A stretch of DNA of 64,000 nucleotides from Patescibacteria group bacterium (GCA_023229665.1 JALNYW010000002.1:1-64000), one strand, 5' to 3'. Shown: positions 43,848-52,636, numbered from the stretch's first letter. Numbers and translations: made by a program. Notes: a model not told the origin generated them from the letters alone.

Positions 43848-45656
43848 TCAGGAAACCGTACGCGGGTCCGGGGCGACCAGCAGGGCCGAATCGGCGTTCT
43901 GCTGGCGTCGCACGAATCCCATATAGGTCTCGTTCGAGCGCATGAGCTCGACGTGGGTGCCCGTTCCGCTGATGCGGCCGTCCTTGAGCACGACGATGAC
44001 GTCGGCGTCTTGGATGGTCGAGAGCTGGTGGGAGATGACGACCAAGGTCCGATCTTGGCGCAGGCTGTTCATCGCGCGCTTGATCTCGTAGATCGTTTCC
44101 GGATCCACGCTCGAGGTGGCCTCGTCGAAGATCAGGATTTGCGCGCCGGTCAGCACCGCGCGGGCGATGCCGACGCGTTGCCGTTCACCGCCCGAGAGAC
44201 GGAGCCCGCGGTCACCGATCAAGGTGTCGAAGCCGCGTTCGGTGCGTTCGATGAAAGGGAGCGCGCGGGCCAGCTCGGCCGCGCGGCGCACGTCTTCGTC
44301 CGAGGCCTGCGGTGCGCCGTAGCGGATATTCTCCGCGATGGTCGCATCGAAGAGCTCGACTTCCTGGGGCACGTAGCCGATCAGCTTGCGCAGATCGGCC
44401 TTGAGCACCTGCCGGATGTCGATGCCACTCAGGCTGATGACGCCGACGGTCGGGTCATAGAAGCGGAGCAGCAGCTTGGCGAGGGTGGACTTGCCCTGGC
44501 CCGACTCGCCGACGATGCCGATCATGTTGCCGGGGCGAATCGTGAGATTCACGTCCGAGAGCACCGGCGTATCGGGGCGCGAAGGATAGGCGTAGGTCAC
44601 GTCCGAGAGCTTCAGCACCGGCGCGCCGGACGGAATCGCCTGTGGCTCTTCCGGATCGGCCTGGACGTCGGGCTCACTCATCACGCGGATCATGGTGCGG
44701 ACCGGTTCCACCGAATCCACCACCTTGTCATAGATGCCGGCGAGCTGGAAATTCGAGTTGAACAGCCGCTCGGTCAGCATCTGCGCGAACACCCATTCGC
44801 CGATGCTCAGGATGTCCGCGAAATACAAGTAGGCGCACAGCACCATGGTCCCGACGCGCACGAAATTGATCGCGCTATTACGCCGGAAGTTCGAGCGGTC
44901 GTAAGCCGAGTGCTCGTGCAAGGTCGCTTTGCCCCACTCCCTGCGGAGATCGGCCACGCGTTCTTGCTGATGCGTTTCGCGGCTATACGCCTGGACCGTC
45001 ATCACATTGGCGACGCCTTCGCCGAATACCTTGTGCGACTGCCGTTTGAGCGCGACGCGTTTGCGTCGACTCGCGCGCCAATAACCTTTGGTATGCAAGA
45101 CGCTGGCCCAATACGCGGCCAGCGTCACGCAGATGAGGAGCGGGATGCTCCAATGGAAGGTGAGCAGGGCAATGATCACCACCAGGGCCTGTGCGGCCAC
45201 GGGCCACACGTCATAGACGGCGATCCAGGCCATCTCGGTGAGATTCTCCACGCCGTCTTGGACGGTCGAGGTACTCTCCGAGGCATTGGTCCGCTGGTGA
45301 TAGGCCAGCGGTAACTTGAGCAGCTTCCCGAGAACGGTCACCGGGAGCTCGCTGCGCATGGCCACGGCGAGGCCGCGCGTCTGCCGGTCCTTCAGCACCT
45401 TGGTATAGGAGGTGATGACCAGCAGCACGAAGGCGCCGAGCGCAAGCCAGGGGACGCGCGCTGCGGCTTCGCGGCCATGGTGCACGACGTCATCCAGAAT
45501 TCGCATGAGAAGGTACGGCTCGACGAGAGCCAGCACCTGCATGACCGTCGCCCACGCCAGCGCTTTGAAGACGAAGCGGCTATAGGGCCGCGTGAAGCGC
45601 CAGACTTCGAGGACGAACGACCATGCGGATACGGGAACGGTTTTTTCCTGTTGCAT
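43848..45656 (-). CDS. ABC exporter, fused permease and ATPase
   Basis: 602 residues. The N-terminal half has six TM helices (ABC type-1 fold, about residues 20-330). The ATPase half has Walker A GESGQGKSTLAKLLL, Q-loop region GYVPQEVELFDATIAEN, signature LSGGERQRVGIARAVL, Walker B ILIFDEATSSVD and the switch His in VISHQLSTI. It works as a dimer and exports lipids, peptides or drugs; the substrate cannot be told. Strong SD (AGGGAGAG) and GAG-rich codon use mark it as an accessory gene inserted between gyrA and ruvA. Confidence 0.92.
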   Translation of the reverse strand: MQQEKTVPVSAWSFVLEVWRFTRPYSRFVFKALAWATVMQVLALVEPYLLMRILDDVVHHGREAAARVPWLALGAFVLLVITSYTKVLKDRQTRGLAVAMRSELPVTVLGKLLKLPLAYHQRTNASESTSTVQDGVENLTEMAWIAVYDVWPVAAQALVVIIALLTFHWSIPLLICVTLAAYWASVLHTKGYWRASRRKRVALKRQSHKVFGEGVANVMTVQAYSRETHQQERVADLRREWGKATLHEHSAYDRSNFRRNSAINFVRVGTMVLCAYLYFADILSIGEWVFAQMLTERLFNSNFQLAGIYDKVVDSVEPVRTMIRVMSEPDVQADPEEPQAIPSGAPVLKLSDVTYAYPSRPDTPVLSDVNLTIRPGNMIGIVGESGQGKSTLAKLLLRFYDPTVGVISLSGIDIRQVLKADLRKLIGYVPQEVELFDATIAENIRYGAPQASDEDVRRAAELARALPFIERTERGFDTLIGDRGLRLSGGERQRVGIARAVLTGAQILIFDEATSSVDPETIYEIKRAMNSLRQDRTLVVISHQLSTIQDADVIVVLKDGRISGTGTHVELMRSNETYMGFVRRQQNADSALLVAPDPRTVS

Positions 45657-45715
45657 CCAAGCTCTCCCTTGTTTCAGTGTTTGAGCGGGGCCAAGGCCTC
45701 GCGTCGAGGACCCTG

Positions 45716-45744
45716 AACATAAATAAAAAAAGCGGATTTGTCAA
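45716..45744 (-). promoter_or_regulatory. ABC exporter promoter embedded in tdk terminator
   Basis: Minus-strand -35 TTGACA (45744-45739), 17-bp spacer made largely of the terminator T-run, -10 TATGTT (45721-45716). The TTGACA forms the loop and stem edge of the tdk terminator. Confidence 0.7.
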
Positions 45745-45750
45745 TCCGCT
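45724..45750 (-). terminator. tdk terminator
   Basis: Minus strand: perfect 8-bp stem AGCGGATT (45750-45743) / AATCCGCT (45738-45731), loop GACA, then TTTTTTA. It overlaps the promoter of the next gene on the same strand. Confidence 0.85.
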
Positions 45751-45755
45751 CTGGG

Positions 45756-46388
45756 TCAGCCGCCCGGCCGTCCGGGCACCTCGTGGTGCGCGACGCAGCG
45801 TGGCTGGTAGGTCTCGCGCGGGCCTCCGCGCTCCCGGACTGGGGAATCCCAGGGCGCGGGCTTGCCGTCCACTAGGCGCTGCGAACGCTCGGCCTTGCGG
45901 CCGCAGATCACGCAGACGGCCGTGAGCACCATGTACGAGTCGGCGAGCGGCCGGAGCTTTTCCATGATGGGGAAGGGCTCGCCGCGGAAGTCGGTCTCGC
46001 GGCCGGCGACCACGATGGTGCGGCCGCGTTCGATCAAGTTCCCGATCGCGTCCACGAGCCACAGGCCCGCGTCCTGCACCTCGTCGATGCAGAGCGCCTT
46101 TTTGACGCGGATGGGGATCTCGTTTGGATCATCCTTGTCCTTCTTGGGTTCGAAGACCTCGGACATCCAACGCTCGATGTCGAGCGCACTGTTGAAGCGG
46201 TTCGCGTACTCAGACACGCCGGTCCGTGACTGGGCGTGCATGAGCTTGGCATCGACCTCGGCCGGCATGCAGACGCTGAGCGAATATCCCTCCTTGCGTA
46301 GCCAGCGCACGCGCTCGACGAAGTTCGCGGACTTGTTAGCCGCCATGGGGCCGACATACGCGGTCAGGGTTCCGGGCTGATGGATCAC
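45756..46388 (-). CDS. tdk: Thymidine kinase
   Basis: 210 residues from the GTG at 46388, with GGAGG 7 nt before it. The P-loop reads AYVGPMAANKSANFVERV (usual GPMFSGKT, so the Gly before Lys is replaced by Asn while Lys is kept). KKALCIDEVQDAG holds the DExQ motif. The Zn ribbon is CVICGRKA... and CVAHH near the C-terminus. It makes dTMP from thymidine, a salvage step that suits a host-dependent cell. Accessory-type codon use; the altered P-loop deserves a check for activity. Confidence 0.9.
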   Translation of the reverse strand: MIHQPGTLTAYVGPMAANKSANFVERVRWLRKEGYSLSVCMPAEVDAKLMHAQSRTGVSEYANRFNSALDIERWMSEVFEPKKDKDDPNEIPIRVKKALCIDEVQDAGLWLVDAIGNLIERGRTIVVAGRETDFRGEPFPIMEKLRPLADSYMVLTAVCVICGRKAERSQRLVDGKPAPWDSPVRERGGPRETYQPRCVAHHEVPGRPGG

Positions 46389-46468
46389 GCTTCACCTCCG
46401 GTGGAAGAGTCGAAAATACTTGGCCGAGCCTAGCATGCGGTCGCGCGATCGGTTATGCTCCTGTCAAT

Positions 46469-47020
46469 ATGATCGCCTCGCTCCGCGGGAACATCCTCGA
46501 AAAAGGCGTGAATTGGCTGCTGATCGAAGTGGCCGGCATCGGATATCGGGTTAAAATCGCACCGGCCCTCCTAACTGACCTGCGCATGGATGACGAAGCC
46601 TTCCTCTATATCCATCACCACGTGCGTGAAGATGCCGAAGAGTTGTTCGGATTTAAAACCATGTCGGACTTGGATCTCTTCGATAGCTTGCTCGGCATTT
46701 CCGGCGTCGGTCCGAAGGTCGCGATGACCATCATGTCGGTGGGTTCGGCAGATCACGTGAAAAAGGCGATCATGACCGGCGATCTCGCGACCATGACTTC
46801 CGTTCCGGGCGTCGGCAAGAAAACCGCGCAAAAAATCATCCTTGAATTAAAAGGACAGCTTGTCGAAGGCGACGGTTCGGACGGGGCGGATTCCGAAGTT
46901 TCGGATGCGCTCGTCGGCCTCGGATATTCGACGCAACAAGTACGGGACGTCTTGAAGCACGTGAAAGCAACCGATCCGGCTGATAGAATCAAGGCGGCCC
47001 TCAAGATGCTCGCCAAATGA
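46469..47020 (+). CDS. ruvA: Holliday junction DNA helicase subunit RuvA
   Basis: 183 residues. The N-terminal OB domain (MIASLRGNILEKGVNWLLIEVAGIGYRV), the two HhH motifs (LLGISGVGPKVAMTIMSV and MTSVPGVGKKTAQKIILELK) and the C-terminal domain III (DALVGLGYSTQQVRDVLKH) are in the usual order. It binds four-way junctions and recruits RuvB. Its stop overlaps the ATG of the next gene (ATGA). Confidence 0.97.
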   Translation: MIASLRGNILEKGVNWLLIEVAGIGYRVKIAPALLTDLRMDDEAFLYIHHHVREDAEELFGFKTMSDLDLFDSLLGISGVGPKVAMTIMSVGSADHVKKAIMTGDLATMTSVPGVGKKTAQKIILELKGQLVEGDGSDGADSEVSDALVGLGYSTQQVRDVLKHVKATDPADRIKAALKMLAK

Positions 47021-48018
47021 CCATCATCCAAGTCACCTCGCAGGAACTGTGGGACGCGTTTGTCTCGTCTTTGCCGTATGCGCAATTCACGCAATCATGG
47101 GCTTGGGGCGAATTTCAGTCCTCCATCGGCCGCGAGGTCGTTCGCATTTTCATCTTAAACGACAGTGAAGATTTGCAATCGCCCTTGGCCGCCGCGCAAT
47201 TCATCCACCAGCCGCGCCCGTTGGTCGGGGGATATTGGCTCGCGCCTCGCGGTCCCGTTTTTTCACAGGATTTGAGTAAGGAGGAGCATGAAGAAGTATT
47301 ACGGACCCTCATGGGCCAGCTGTCTTTACCGCAAAGCCTATTTATTCGCGTAGAGCCTCCGGTCATGACCGGGAGCCTCGATTTGCCGCAGGGATTCGTT
47401 CCGCATCGCGCCTACAATCCCGCGGTGACCAGCATCCTCGATCTCACTAAATCCGAAGACGAGCTTTTGGCCGCCATGCATCACAAGACGCGTTACAATA
47501 TCCGTTTGGCCGAACGCCATGGGGTAAAGGTGCGCCTCACGGATGATATCGGAACGTTTTTGCGCCTCACGAAAGAAACATCAGAACGCGACCGGTTCCT
47601 TGCGCCTGAGTATGCCTATTTGGAAAAGACATATCGCGAATTGTCCAAAGCGGGGATGGCGCGGCTCCGCCTCGCCGAAGCGCAAAATGAAGTCCTCGCG
47701 ATGAGCATGGAAATGGTCTATGGCGATACCGCCACGTATTTGCATGGCGCTTCCTCTTCCCGGTTGCGCGACGTGATGGCGCCGTTTGCATTGCATTGGG
47801 ATGCGATCAAATCCGCGAAGGCTGAAGGCAAGAAGCAGTATGATTTTTGGGGCTGCAACCCGGACGACACGAATCACCCGAACTATAAAAAAACCTGGGA
47901 GGGGATCACTCGTTTTAAGCTTGGATGGTCGGGCCGCTGTATCGAATTCGCCGGGACCTTTGATATCCCGCGTCAGCTTTGGTTGTATCGTGCGTTGAAA
48001 AAGATTGGACGCGTGTAA
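47017..48018 (+). CDS. FemAB-like aminoacyltransferase (peptidoglycan bridge)
   Basis: 333 residues, two tandem GNAT-like domains. Typical parts: SLPYAQFTQSWAWGEFQ at the N-terminus, GYWLAPRGPVF, DLTKSEDELLAAMHHKTRYNIR with the family Lys-Thr-Arg-Tyr-Asn core, YLHGASSSRLRDVMAP and the C-terminal YDFWGCNP...FKLGW. Such proteins add amino acids from tRNA to the peptidoglycan stem peptide. Translation is coupled to ruvA by a 4-nt overlap. Confidence 0.88.
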   Translation: MTIIQVTSQELWDAFVSSLPYAQFTQSWAWGEFQSSIGREVVRIFILNDSEDLQSPLAAAQFIHQPRPLVGGYWLAPRGPVFSQDLSKEEHEEVLRTLMGQLSLPQSLFIRVEPPVMTGSLDLPQGFVPHRAYNPAVTSILDLTKSEDELLAAMHHKTRYNIRLAERHGVKVRLTDDIGTFLRLTKETSERDRFLAPEYAYLEKTYRELSKAGMARLRLAEAQNEVLAMSMEMVYGDTATYLHGASSSRLRDVMAPFALHWDAIKSAKAEGKKQYDFWGCNPDDTNHPNYKKTWEGITRFKLGWSGRCIEFAGTFDIPRQLWLYRALKKIGRV

Positions 48019-48056
48019 AAAAGCAGGGACACGGCGTGCCGTGTCCCTGCTTTTAT
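48017..48056 (+). terminator. Terminator of ruvA-femAB
   Basis: Perfect stem AAAAGCAGGGACACGGC / GCCGTGTCCCTGCTTTT with a 2-nt centre; works in both directions. Confidence 0.88.
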
Positions 48057-48075
48057 GGAGTGAATGAGGGAGAAA

Positions 48076-48486
48076 TTATTTCACGTCCTCGCTGTCGTGC
48101 ATTTTCTTGTCCTTCATCATCATGGCGGCTACGGAGAAGCGGCCCGGACCCATGAGGGCGAGCGCGACCGAGATGCCGAGCAAAGCCAAGTCCGGATCGC
48201 CGGCCGGCAAGGCGAATTTCTTCACCATGCCGAGCGCGACCAACATGACGATGGACAAAAGGATGGCCGCCGGGCGGACGAAGATGCCCAAGATGAGCGC
48301 GAGACCGCCGAGGAACTCGGTGAGCGCGACCACCCAGGCGAAGAACATCGGCATCGGGAAGCCGAGATTGCCCACCATACCGGCGAACATCTCGATGCTC
48401 GGATTGCCCGTGAGCTTACCCCACCCGTGAAGGACGAAAATGATACCCGCAGCCAGGCGCAGGACAAGAAGACCCTTGCTCTTCAT
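48076..48486 (-). CDS. DoxX family membrane protein
   Basis: 136 residues from MKSKGLLVLRLAAGIIFVLH; an alternative ATG at 48531 adds 15 residues unlike the family. Four TM helices, with the DoxX marks LHGWGKL, FAWVVALTEFLGGLALILG and LVALGMVKKF. DoxX proteins are small membrane proteins linked in some species to redox or thiol balance; the function here is unknown. A His/Lys-rich short tail follows. Confidence 0.85.
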   Translation of the reverse strand: MKSKGLLVLRLAAGIIFVLHGWGKLTGNPSIEMFAGMVGNLGFPMPMFFAWVVALTEFLGGLALILGIFVRPAAILLSIVMLVALGMVKKFALPAGDPDLALLGISVALALMGPGRFSVAAMMMKDKKMHDSEDVK

Positions 48487-48560
48487 GCCGTGGCCATGGA
48501 TACAGTCGGTTTTACACAAGATATTTTGCATAGCATGCCCAGTTTATCATGCGGTTTGTC

Positions 48561-49022
48561 TTAGGCGCTATGCGGAGTCAATCCCCGTAAAAAAGCCTCT
48601 TGGGGAGGATCTAAATGGGCTTCGGGCCGCGAGGCGCGGACCGCTTCCCACGCATGGTCGAAATCCAAGCCGCGTTTGAGGATGAGATAGGCGGCGTAAA
48701 AGGTCGGAGCCCGGCCGTGGCCGTTCTTGCAGTGGATATAGATTTTGCGTCCCTGGCCCAACATTTTCGTAAGGGCGGCGGTGCCGATCCGGAGGGCATG
48801 TGCCGAGGGCGCCGCATGATCGGGCGTCGGCAGCCACACATAACAATCCACGCCAAAGGGATGGTCGACGGCCTCGCCTTCGAGGGAGATATCGCAGGTG
48901 ATGCCGCGGTCCAATAATTCGGATTTGAAGTGGTGCATGCAGCAGGCATTGGTCCCGATGAATACCTGGGAGTCGATCTGGCTGAACTCCATTTTGCTAT
49001 GGGGGATGAAATCAAGGTTCAT
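48561..49022 (-). CDS. Dual-specificity protein phosphatase-like protein
   Basis: 153 residues from MNLDFIPHSKMEFSQIDSQV at 49022 (ATG 49043 also possible). The active-site loop IYIHCKNGHGRAPTFYAAYL fits HCx5R with the Cys nucleophile and Arg present; the general-acid Asp is likely in WLPTPDH. The N-terminal FIGTNACCMHHF and ISLEGEAVDHPFG also fit the family. It would remove phosphate from Tyr or Ser/Thr. It shares a short divergent interval with the lipoprotein gene at 49095. Confidence 0.88.
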   Translation of the reverse strand: MNLDFIPHSKMEFSQIDSQVFIGTNACCMHHFKSELLDRGITCDISLEGEAVDHPFGVDCYVWLPTPDHAAPSAHALRIGTAALTKMLGQGRKIYIHCKNGHGRAPTFYAAYLILKRGLDFDHAWEAVRASRPEAHLDPPQEAFLRGLTPHSA

Positions 49023-49094
49023 ACGTCGAAGCCATGGTAACACGCCTTGTCATGCCTTTGTCGTCATGCCGTTTTCGTGATAACAACCAATCAT

Positions 49095-49820
49095 ATGACC
49101 AATATCGTCCCACGCTCCCTGTGGCTTGCCCCGCTCGCCGCCCTCGCTTTATTCGGTGCCGGCTGCTTCCAGCCCGAACCCGCCCCGGTGACCCCGCCGG
49201 CCAACGTCCCGGCCTCTCCGACCGTTCCCACGACGCCGACGACTCCGACAACGCCGACTCCGTCCGAAACCCCGACGGAAACCCCGACCGTGCCCAACGT
49301 GGTGCCTGCGACGCCCTCCGGCTTCACCCTCCCGGAAATCGACTCGAGCTGGCGCACCTATACGAATCGCGCCGAAACCTATTCATTCATGTATCCGACC
49401 AAGGGTAAGTATGCCCCGACCTGGTCGGCGAAAATCGTCGGATCGGCCGACATCTCCTATAAGGATGGCTGCTATTACTACAACCAAGAACCGAACCCGG
49501 GACGTCTTGGCACCGGTCCTCGCAAAGTGACTTTGGGCGGCGTCGAGTTCTGCCATGTGGCCCTTGGCGATGCTTATACCGGACACCTCGGCCTCATTGA
49601 TACCTATACGACCATGGTCGATGGGCAAATCATCTCCCTGGTGTTCGAAAAGGTGACGACCAACCCGGGCATGTGCCCCGATGACAAGGTCTGCGCCCAG
49701 GCCCTGAAGGAAGAGACCTACGTTCTCACCTACGGCCAAGACTATTACGTGATGTTCTACGGCTCGGAATACGCTTCGCATCTCGATCAAATCATGGGCA
49801 CGTTTAAAAAGTTGAAGTAA
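49095..49820 (+). CDS. Lipoprotein with Pro/Thr linker
   Basis: 241 residues from MTNIVPRSLWLAPLAALALF. Lipobox FGAGC. A low-complexity linker of TPTTP and ETPT repeats (about residues 25-70) is followed by a globular domain (WRTYTNRAETYSFMYPTKGK, CYYYNQEPNPGR, FCHVALGDAYTG) that resembles PsbP-like or DUF-type surface domains found in CPR lipoproteins. Two Cys pairs may form disulfides. Core-type codons and no SD sequence, unlike the DAG-linker lipoproteins elsewhere in the window. Confidence 0.78.
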   Translation: MTNIVPRSLWLAPLAALALFGAGCFQPEPAPVTPPANVPASPTVPTTPTTPTTPTPSETPTETPTVPNVVPATPSGFTLPEIDSSWRTYTNRAETYSFMYPTKGKYAPTWSAKIVGSADISYKDGCYYYNQEPNPGRLGTGPRKVTLGGVEFCHVALGDAYTGHLGLIDTYTTMVDGQIISLVFEKVTTNPGMCPDDKVCAQALKEETYVLTYGQDYYVMFYGSEYASHLDQIMGTFKKLK

Positions 49821-49825
49821 GAAAT

Positions 49826-49861
49826 AAAAAACACCCTGAGCCTTGCGCTCAGGGTGTTTTT
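49826..49861 (+). terminator. Lipoprotein gene terminator
   Basis: Stem AAAACACCCTGAGC / GCTCAGGGTGTTTTT with a short loop. Confidence 0.85.
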
Positions 49862-49878
49862 GCAAGACACTAACCTTT

Positions 49879-50307
49879 ATGGAAAACAAGAAATGGGAAA
49901 CCATCACCATCGAACGATTCATCAGCGCGCCGCGCGAGCGCGTGTGGAAAGCGTGGATGGATCCGGAACAGCTCGTGCATTGGCATACCGCAGGCGAGGG
50001 CTGGACGACGCCCTATGCCAAGGTTGATGCGCGCGTGGGAGGAAAGTTCGATATCGGATTCCAGTCAGGAGATGGCAAGCTAAGTTTTCCGTTCACCGGC
50101 ACCTTCGCTGAGCTGGTTGAGCCGGAGAAGCTGGCCTATATGATTGATGATGGTCGTCCGGTGAGCGTCGTGTTCGAGGATTTGGGCGAACGTACAAGAA
50201 TCGTCCTCACGCTTGCTTTGGAGACCCAGAACAGCGCCGAACAGCAACGCCAGGGCTGGACCGCCATGCTCGTACATCTTGCGGATTATATTGGAAAGGC
50301 GAAATAA
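49879..50307 (+). CDS. SRPBCC/AHSA1-like protein
   Basis: 142 residues. Start pattern TITIERFISAPRERVWKAWM, DPEQLVHWH, VGGKFDIGFQSGDG, GTFAELVEPEKLAYMI and the C-terminal QGWTAMLVHLADYI are those of the Aha1-C-terminal-like START subfamily. The hydrophobic pocket probably binds a small ligand; no function is assigned. First of three close-packed plus-strand genes. Confidence 0.88.
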   Translation: MENKKWETITIERFISAPRERVWKAWMDPEQLVHWHTAGEGWTTPYAKVDARVGGKFDIGFQSGDGKLSFPFTGTFAELVEPEKLAYMIDDGRPVSVVFEDLGERTRIVLTLALETQNSAEQQRQGWTAMLVHLADYIGKAK

Positions 50308-50325
50308 TACGATGACAAAAACCCT

Positions 50326-50721
50326 ATGAAATACAATTTTCGTCACAGGTACCTCGTCATGGCCGTGCGCGTGATCCTTGGTTTGTTCTTCATTATGAGC
50401 GGCGTGGGCGGCATCTACGGCGGCTTGAATAATATGGCCGGCGTTCCGGAGGCGATGCTTCCGAATACGTGGGCCCTCTGGAATATGGGCATCTTCCAGA
50501 TGATCAAGATCACGGAAATCGTTGCGGGGCTTATGTTGGTGGTCGGCTTTTTGCCGGCCTTGGCCGCGATCTTTGTCGCGCCGATCTGTATCGGCGTCTT
50601 GGTCGTGAACGGCATGACCGCGCCGGAGTATTTGCCCTCAGGCGTATTCGTCACCGTGCTCACGGCGTATCTCGGGTATGCCTATTGGGATAAGTACAAA
50701 GCCTTGTTTAAGATCAAATAA
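50326..50721 (+). CDS. Four-TM DoxX-like membrane protein
   Basis: 131 residues with four hydrophobic helices (VMAVRVILGLFFIMSGVGGI, ITEIVAGLMLVVGFLPALAA, IFVAPICIGVLVVNGM, VFVTVLTAYLGYAYW). The first helix with FIMSG and the second with a Glu in KITEIVAG resemble DoxX/DoxD proteins. It lies 18 nt after the SRPBCC gene and 3 nt before the zinc-ribbon gene. Confidence 0.75.
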   Translation: MKYNFRHRYLVMAVRVILGLFFIMSGVGGIYGGLNNMAGVPEAMLPNTWALWNMGIFQMIKITEIVAGLMLVVGFLPALAAIFVAPICIGVLVVNGMTAPEYLPSGVFVTVLTAYLGYAYWDKYKALFKIK

Positions 50722-50724
50722 TCT

Positions 50725-51036
50725 ATGAAGACCTGTATCACCTGCGGCATGCCGCTGGAGGGGGAACATGCCAATGATTTTGGGATGGAGCTTCCCGAAG
50801 GTCCGGTGTGTAAGTTCGATTCCGAAAATGGGAAGCTGAAGAGCGGGGATGAAATCTTCGAAGGGGGCGTGGTCTTCTTCACCCAGTCGGCCGCTGATGG
50901 CGATCGCAGTCTCGGGGAGCGCCTGACTCGCAAGAATATGAAGGCGTTGCCATATTGGCAGGCGCATCCATTCGCCAAGCTGGATGGACCGGAAGCGACG
51001 GATGAGGAATTCAATGCGGCCATGGCAAAGCTCTAG
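50725..51036 (+). CDS. Zinc-ribbon protein, unknown function
   Basis: 103 residues. The N-terminal CITCGMPLEGEHANDFGMEL matches a putative zinc-ribbon family in which a second Cys (here in GPVCKFDSENG) completes the site. The rest is helical and includes LTRKNMKALPYWQAHPF. Such proteins occur with transcription factors or alone; the function is unknown. Confidence 0.75.
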   Translation: MKTCITCGMPLEGEHANDFGMELPEGPVCKFDSENGKLKSGDEIFEGGVVFFTQSAADGDRSLGERLTRKNMKALPYWQAHPFAKLDGPEATDEEFNAAMAKL

Positions 51037-51049
51037 CATTCTCCGTAAA

Positions 51050-51085
51050 TACAGTACCCCGGTGCATGCCGGGGTACTGTATTTC
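51050..51085 (+). terminator. Terminator of the SRPBCC block
   Basis: Stem TACAGTACCCCGG / CCGGGGTACTGTA, loop TGCATG, followed by TTTC. Confidence 0.75.
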
Positions 51086-51100
51086 AATACAAGCGTACGC

Positions 51101-51129
51101 TTGACCTCGGGACCTTTTTCTGGAATTCT
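51101..51129 (+). promoter_or_regulatory. Possible promoter of the Cys-rich lipoprotein gene
   Basis: -35 TTGACC (51101-51106), 17-bp spacer containing a T-run, weak -10 AATTCT (51124-51129). Start codon at 51164. Confidence 0.4.
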
Positions 51130-51163
51130 TAGGCGGCCCTTTCTCAAACCGTAGGAGGCATGC

Positions 51164-52609
51164 GTGAAAAAGAGTCCTTGTTTTTTGATGTTGTGCGTGA
51201 TCGTGGGATGTTCAACTCCCTCGACGATGACCGACGACGACGCTTCCGTCCCGATCGACGCCTTCCGCGCCGAAGACGGGGCGCCGCCTCGTGATGCCAG
51301 CGCCGACGCCGGCGCGCCCCCTGATGGCCCGGCGCCGATGGACGCGGGCTCCGATGCCCCGTCGGTCGATGCCTGGACGCCCCCGCCCTGCACGACGGAT
51401 CTCTCGGGACAGCCGGGCGAACTGCTCTGCACGGGACTCCGCGCGAGCGACGCCGACACACTCGAAGCGACCGCCGACATCGGGCGCGACGAGCTCATGC
51501 CGCTGCTCGTCTTCGTGGACGACGGCAACGTCTATCTCCAGGTACCGATCAGGGTTCGTCGCATCTGCGGGGGTGGGACGGGAATCCCCGAGAATGGGGA
51601 ACCGTGGAGCGGCGCCCTCAGCGTCGAAGTGACCGTCGGGGACGTGCCCACGCCGCTCACGATCGATGTGGAGCCTCTCGTAGTTGAGGCCACGGGTGGC
51701 GGCGACTATGTTCGCCACGCCTTCGAGCGTCTGCGTGACGAATACCTCTTGGTGTCTGACGTCGAGATGGCCGACAACTTCGAGGCCGCTCGGATCGGAA
51801 TCGAGCAGGCGCAGATGGCCGGGGGCACCGCCGTGTTCGGCTTCGGCTCATCGGGATGCATCCCCGCGTACAACTGCGATTGCGGCCCGGCCGTAATGTG
51901 GTCGGCCAATCTCGCGGCCGTCGATGCGTTCCTGCGTAATAGTTGGGTGGGACTCACGGCCCTCGAGCTCCCTGAAGGGGCCGGCGGCGGTGAGATGGAC
52001 GGCCTGGCGAGGTGCGATGGGGGGTCGGGAGCGGCGCTGCGCTGTGCTCTGGGCTTTGCCGCTATCGTAATTCTGGCCGACCGGCCGACGGACTCGTTCC
52101 TCGCGGCCACGGGTGCCGTGATCTATGCGGCGGCGGCATTCACGCGTCCGATCGAGAATCTTATCGGCTCGGCCGTGGGACTCGGAAGACATGCCATCAG
52201 GCAGTTCGAGTTCCTCTCCGGCCAGGGCGCTGCTTTGCGCCGCACCACGTACCGCACGATCACTGGCTTGCCGTCAGCGATCATGAATCGCGCCTTCGGT
52301 ACGGTCGGTTTCTCGGAAGACGAGATCGCTTGCAGTGACTGCCGTACGCCAACTCCGGATGGCGCGACGGCGATGGCTGCGGGGTGTGGATCGGGTGCCT
52401 GCGTGGGCTATGCCGACTGCGGGTGCACGGGTGCCTTCGGCTGCCGCGGGTACGCTCCCGGTGGTGGCTTCTGCGGCGCGTGCGTCGAGGCTTCCCCGGG
52501 CATGCCGATCTGCATTCCCGCCACGTGCGTCTATGAGAACACCTGGATCGAACTACCGGTCGACTGTCCGAGCCGCTGCACCTCGGCCATGACGCCGGCC
52601 TGCCGCTGA
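51164..52609 (+). CDS. Large lipoprotein with DAG linker and Cys-rich C-terminus
   Basis: 481 residues from GTG 51164, behind TAGGAGG. Type II signal CFLMLCVIVGC. The linker (about 25-75) contains DAFRAEDGAPPRDASADAGA and SDAPSVDAW. The middle region has a hydrophobic stretch (ALGFAAIVILADRPTDSFLAATGAVIYAAAAF). The last 100 residues are Cys-rich with spacing like CSDCRT, GCGSGACVGYADCGC, FCGACVE, suggesting many disulfides and a place outside the cytoplasm. The composition is Myxococcota-like. No family recognised for the core. GAG-rich codons. Confidence 0.75.
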   Translation: MKKSPCFLMLCVIVGCSTPSTMTDDDASVPIDAFRAEDGAPPRDASADAGAPPDGPAPMDAGSDAPSVDAWTPPPCTTDLSGQPGELLCTGLRASDADTLEATADIGRDELMPLLVFVDDGNVYLQVPIRVRRICGGGTGIPENGEPWSGALSVEVTVGDVPTPLTIDVEPLVVEATGGGDYVRHAFERLRDEYLLVSDVEMADNFEAARIGIEQAQMAGGTAVFGFGSSGCIPAYNCDCGPAVMWSANLAAVDAFLRNSWVGLTALELPEGAGGGEMDGLARCDGGSGAALRCALGFAAIVILADRPTDSFLAATGAVIYAAAAFTRPIENLIGSAVGLGRHAIRQFEFLSGQGAALRRTTYRTITGLPSAIMNRAFGTVGFSEDEIACSDCRTPTPDGATAMAAGCGSGACVGYADCGCTGAFGCRGYAPGGGFCGACVEASPGMPICIPATCVYENTWIELPVDCPSRCTSAMTPACR

Positions 52610-52630
52610 ACCCTTCGGGGTTCTTTTTTG
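52608..52630 (+). terminator. Terminator of the Cys-rich lipoprotein gene
   Basis: Stem GAACCC / GGGTTC with TTCG tetraloop and TTTTTTG. Confidence 0.85.
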
Positions 52631-52636
52631 TATTCG

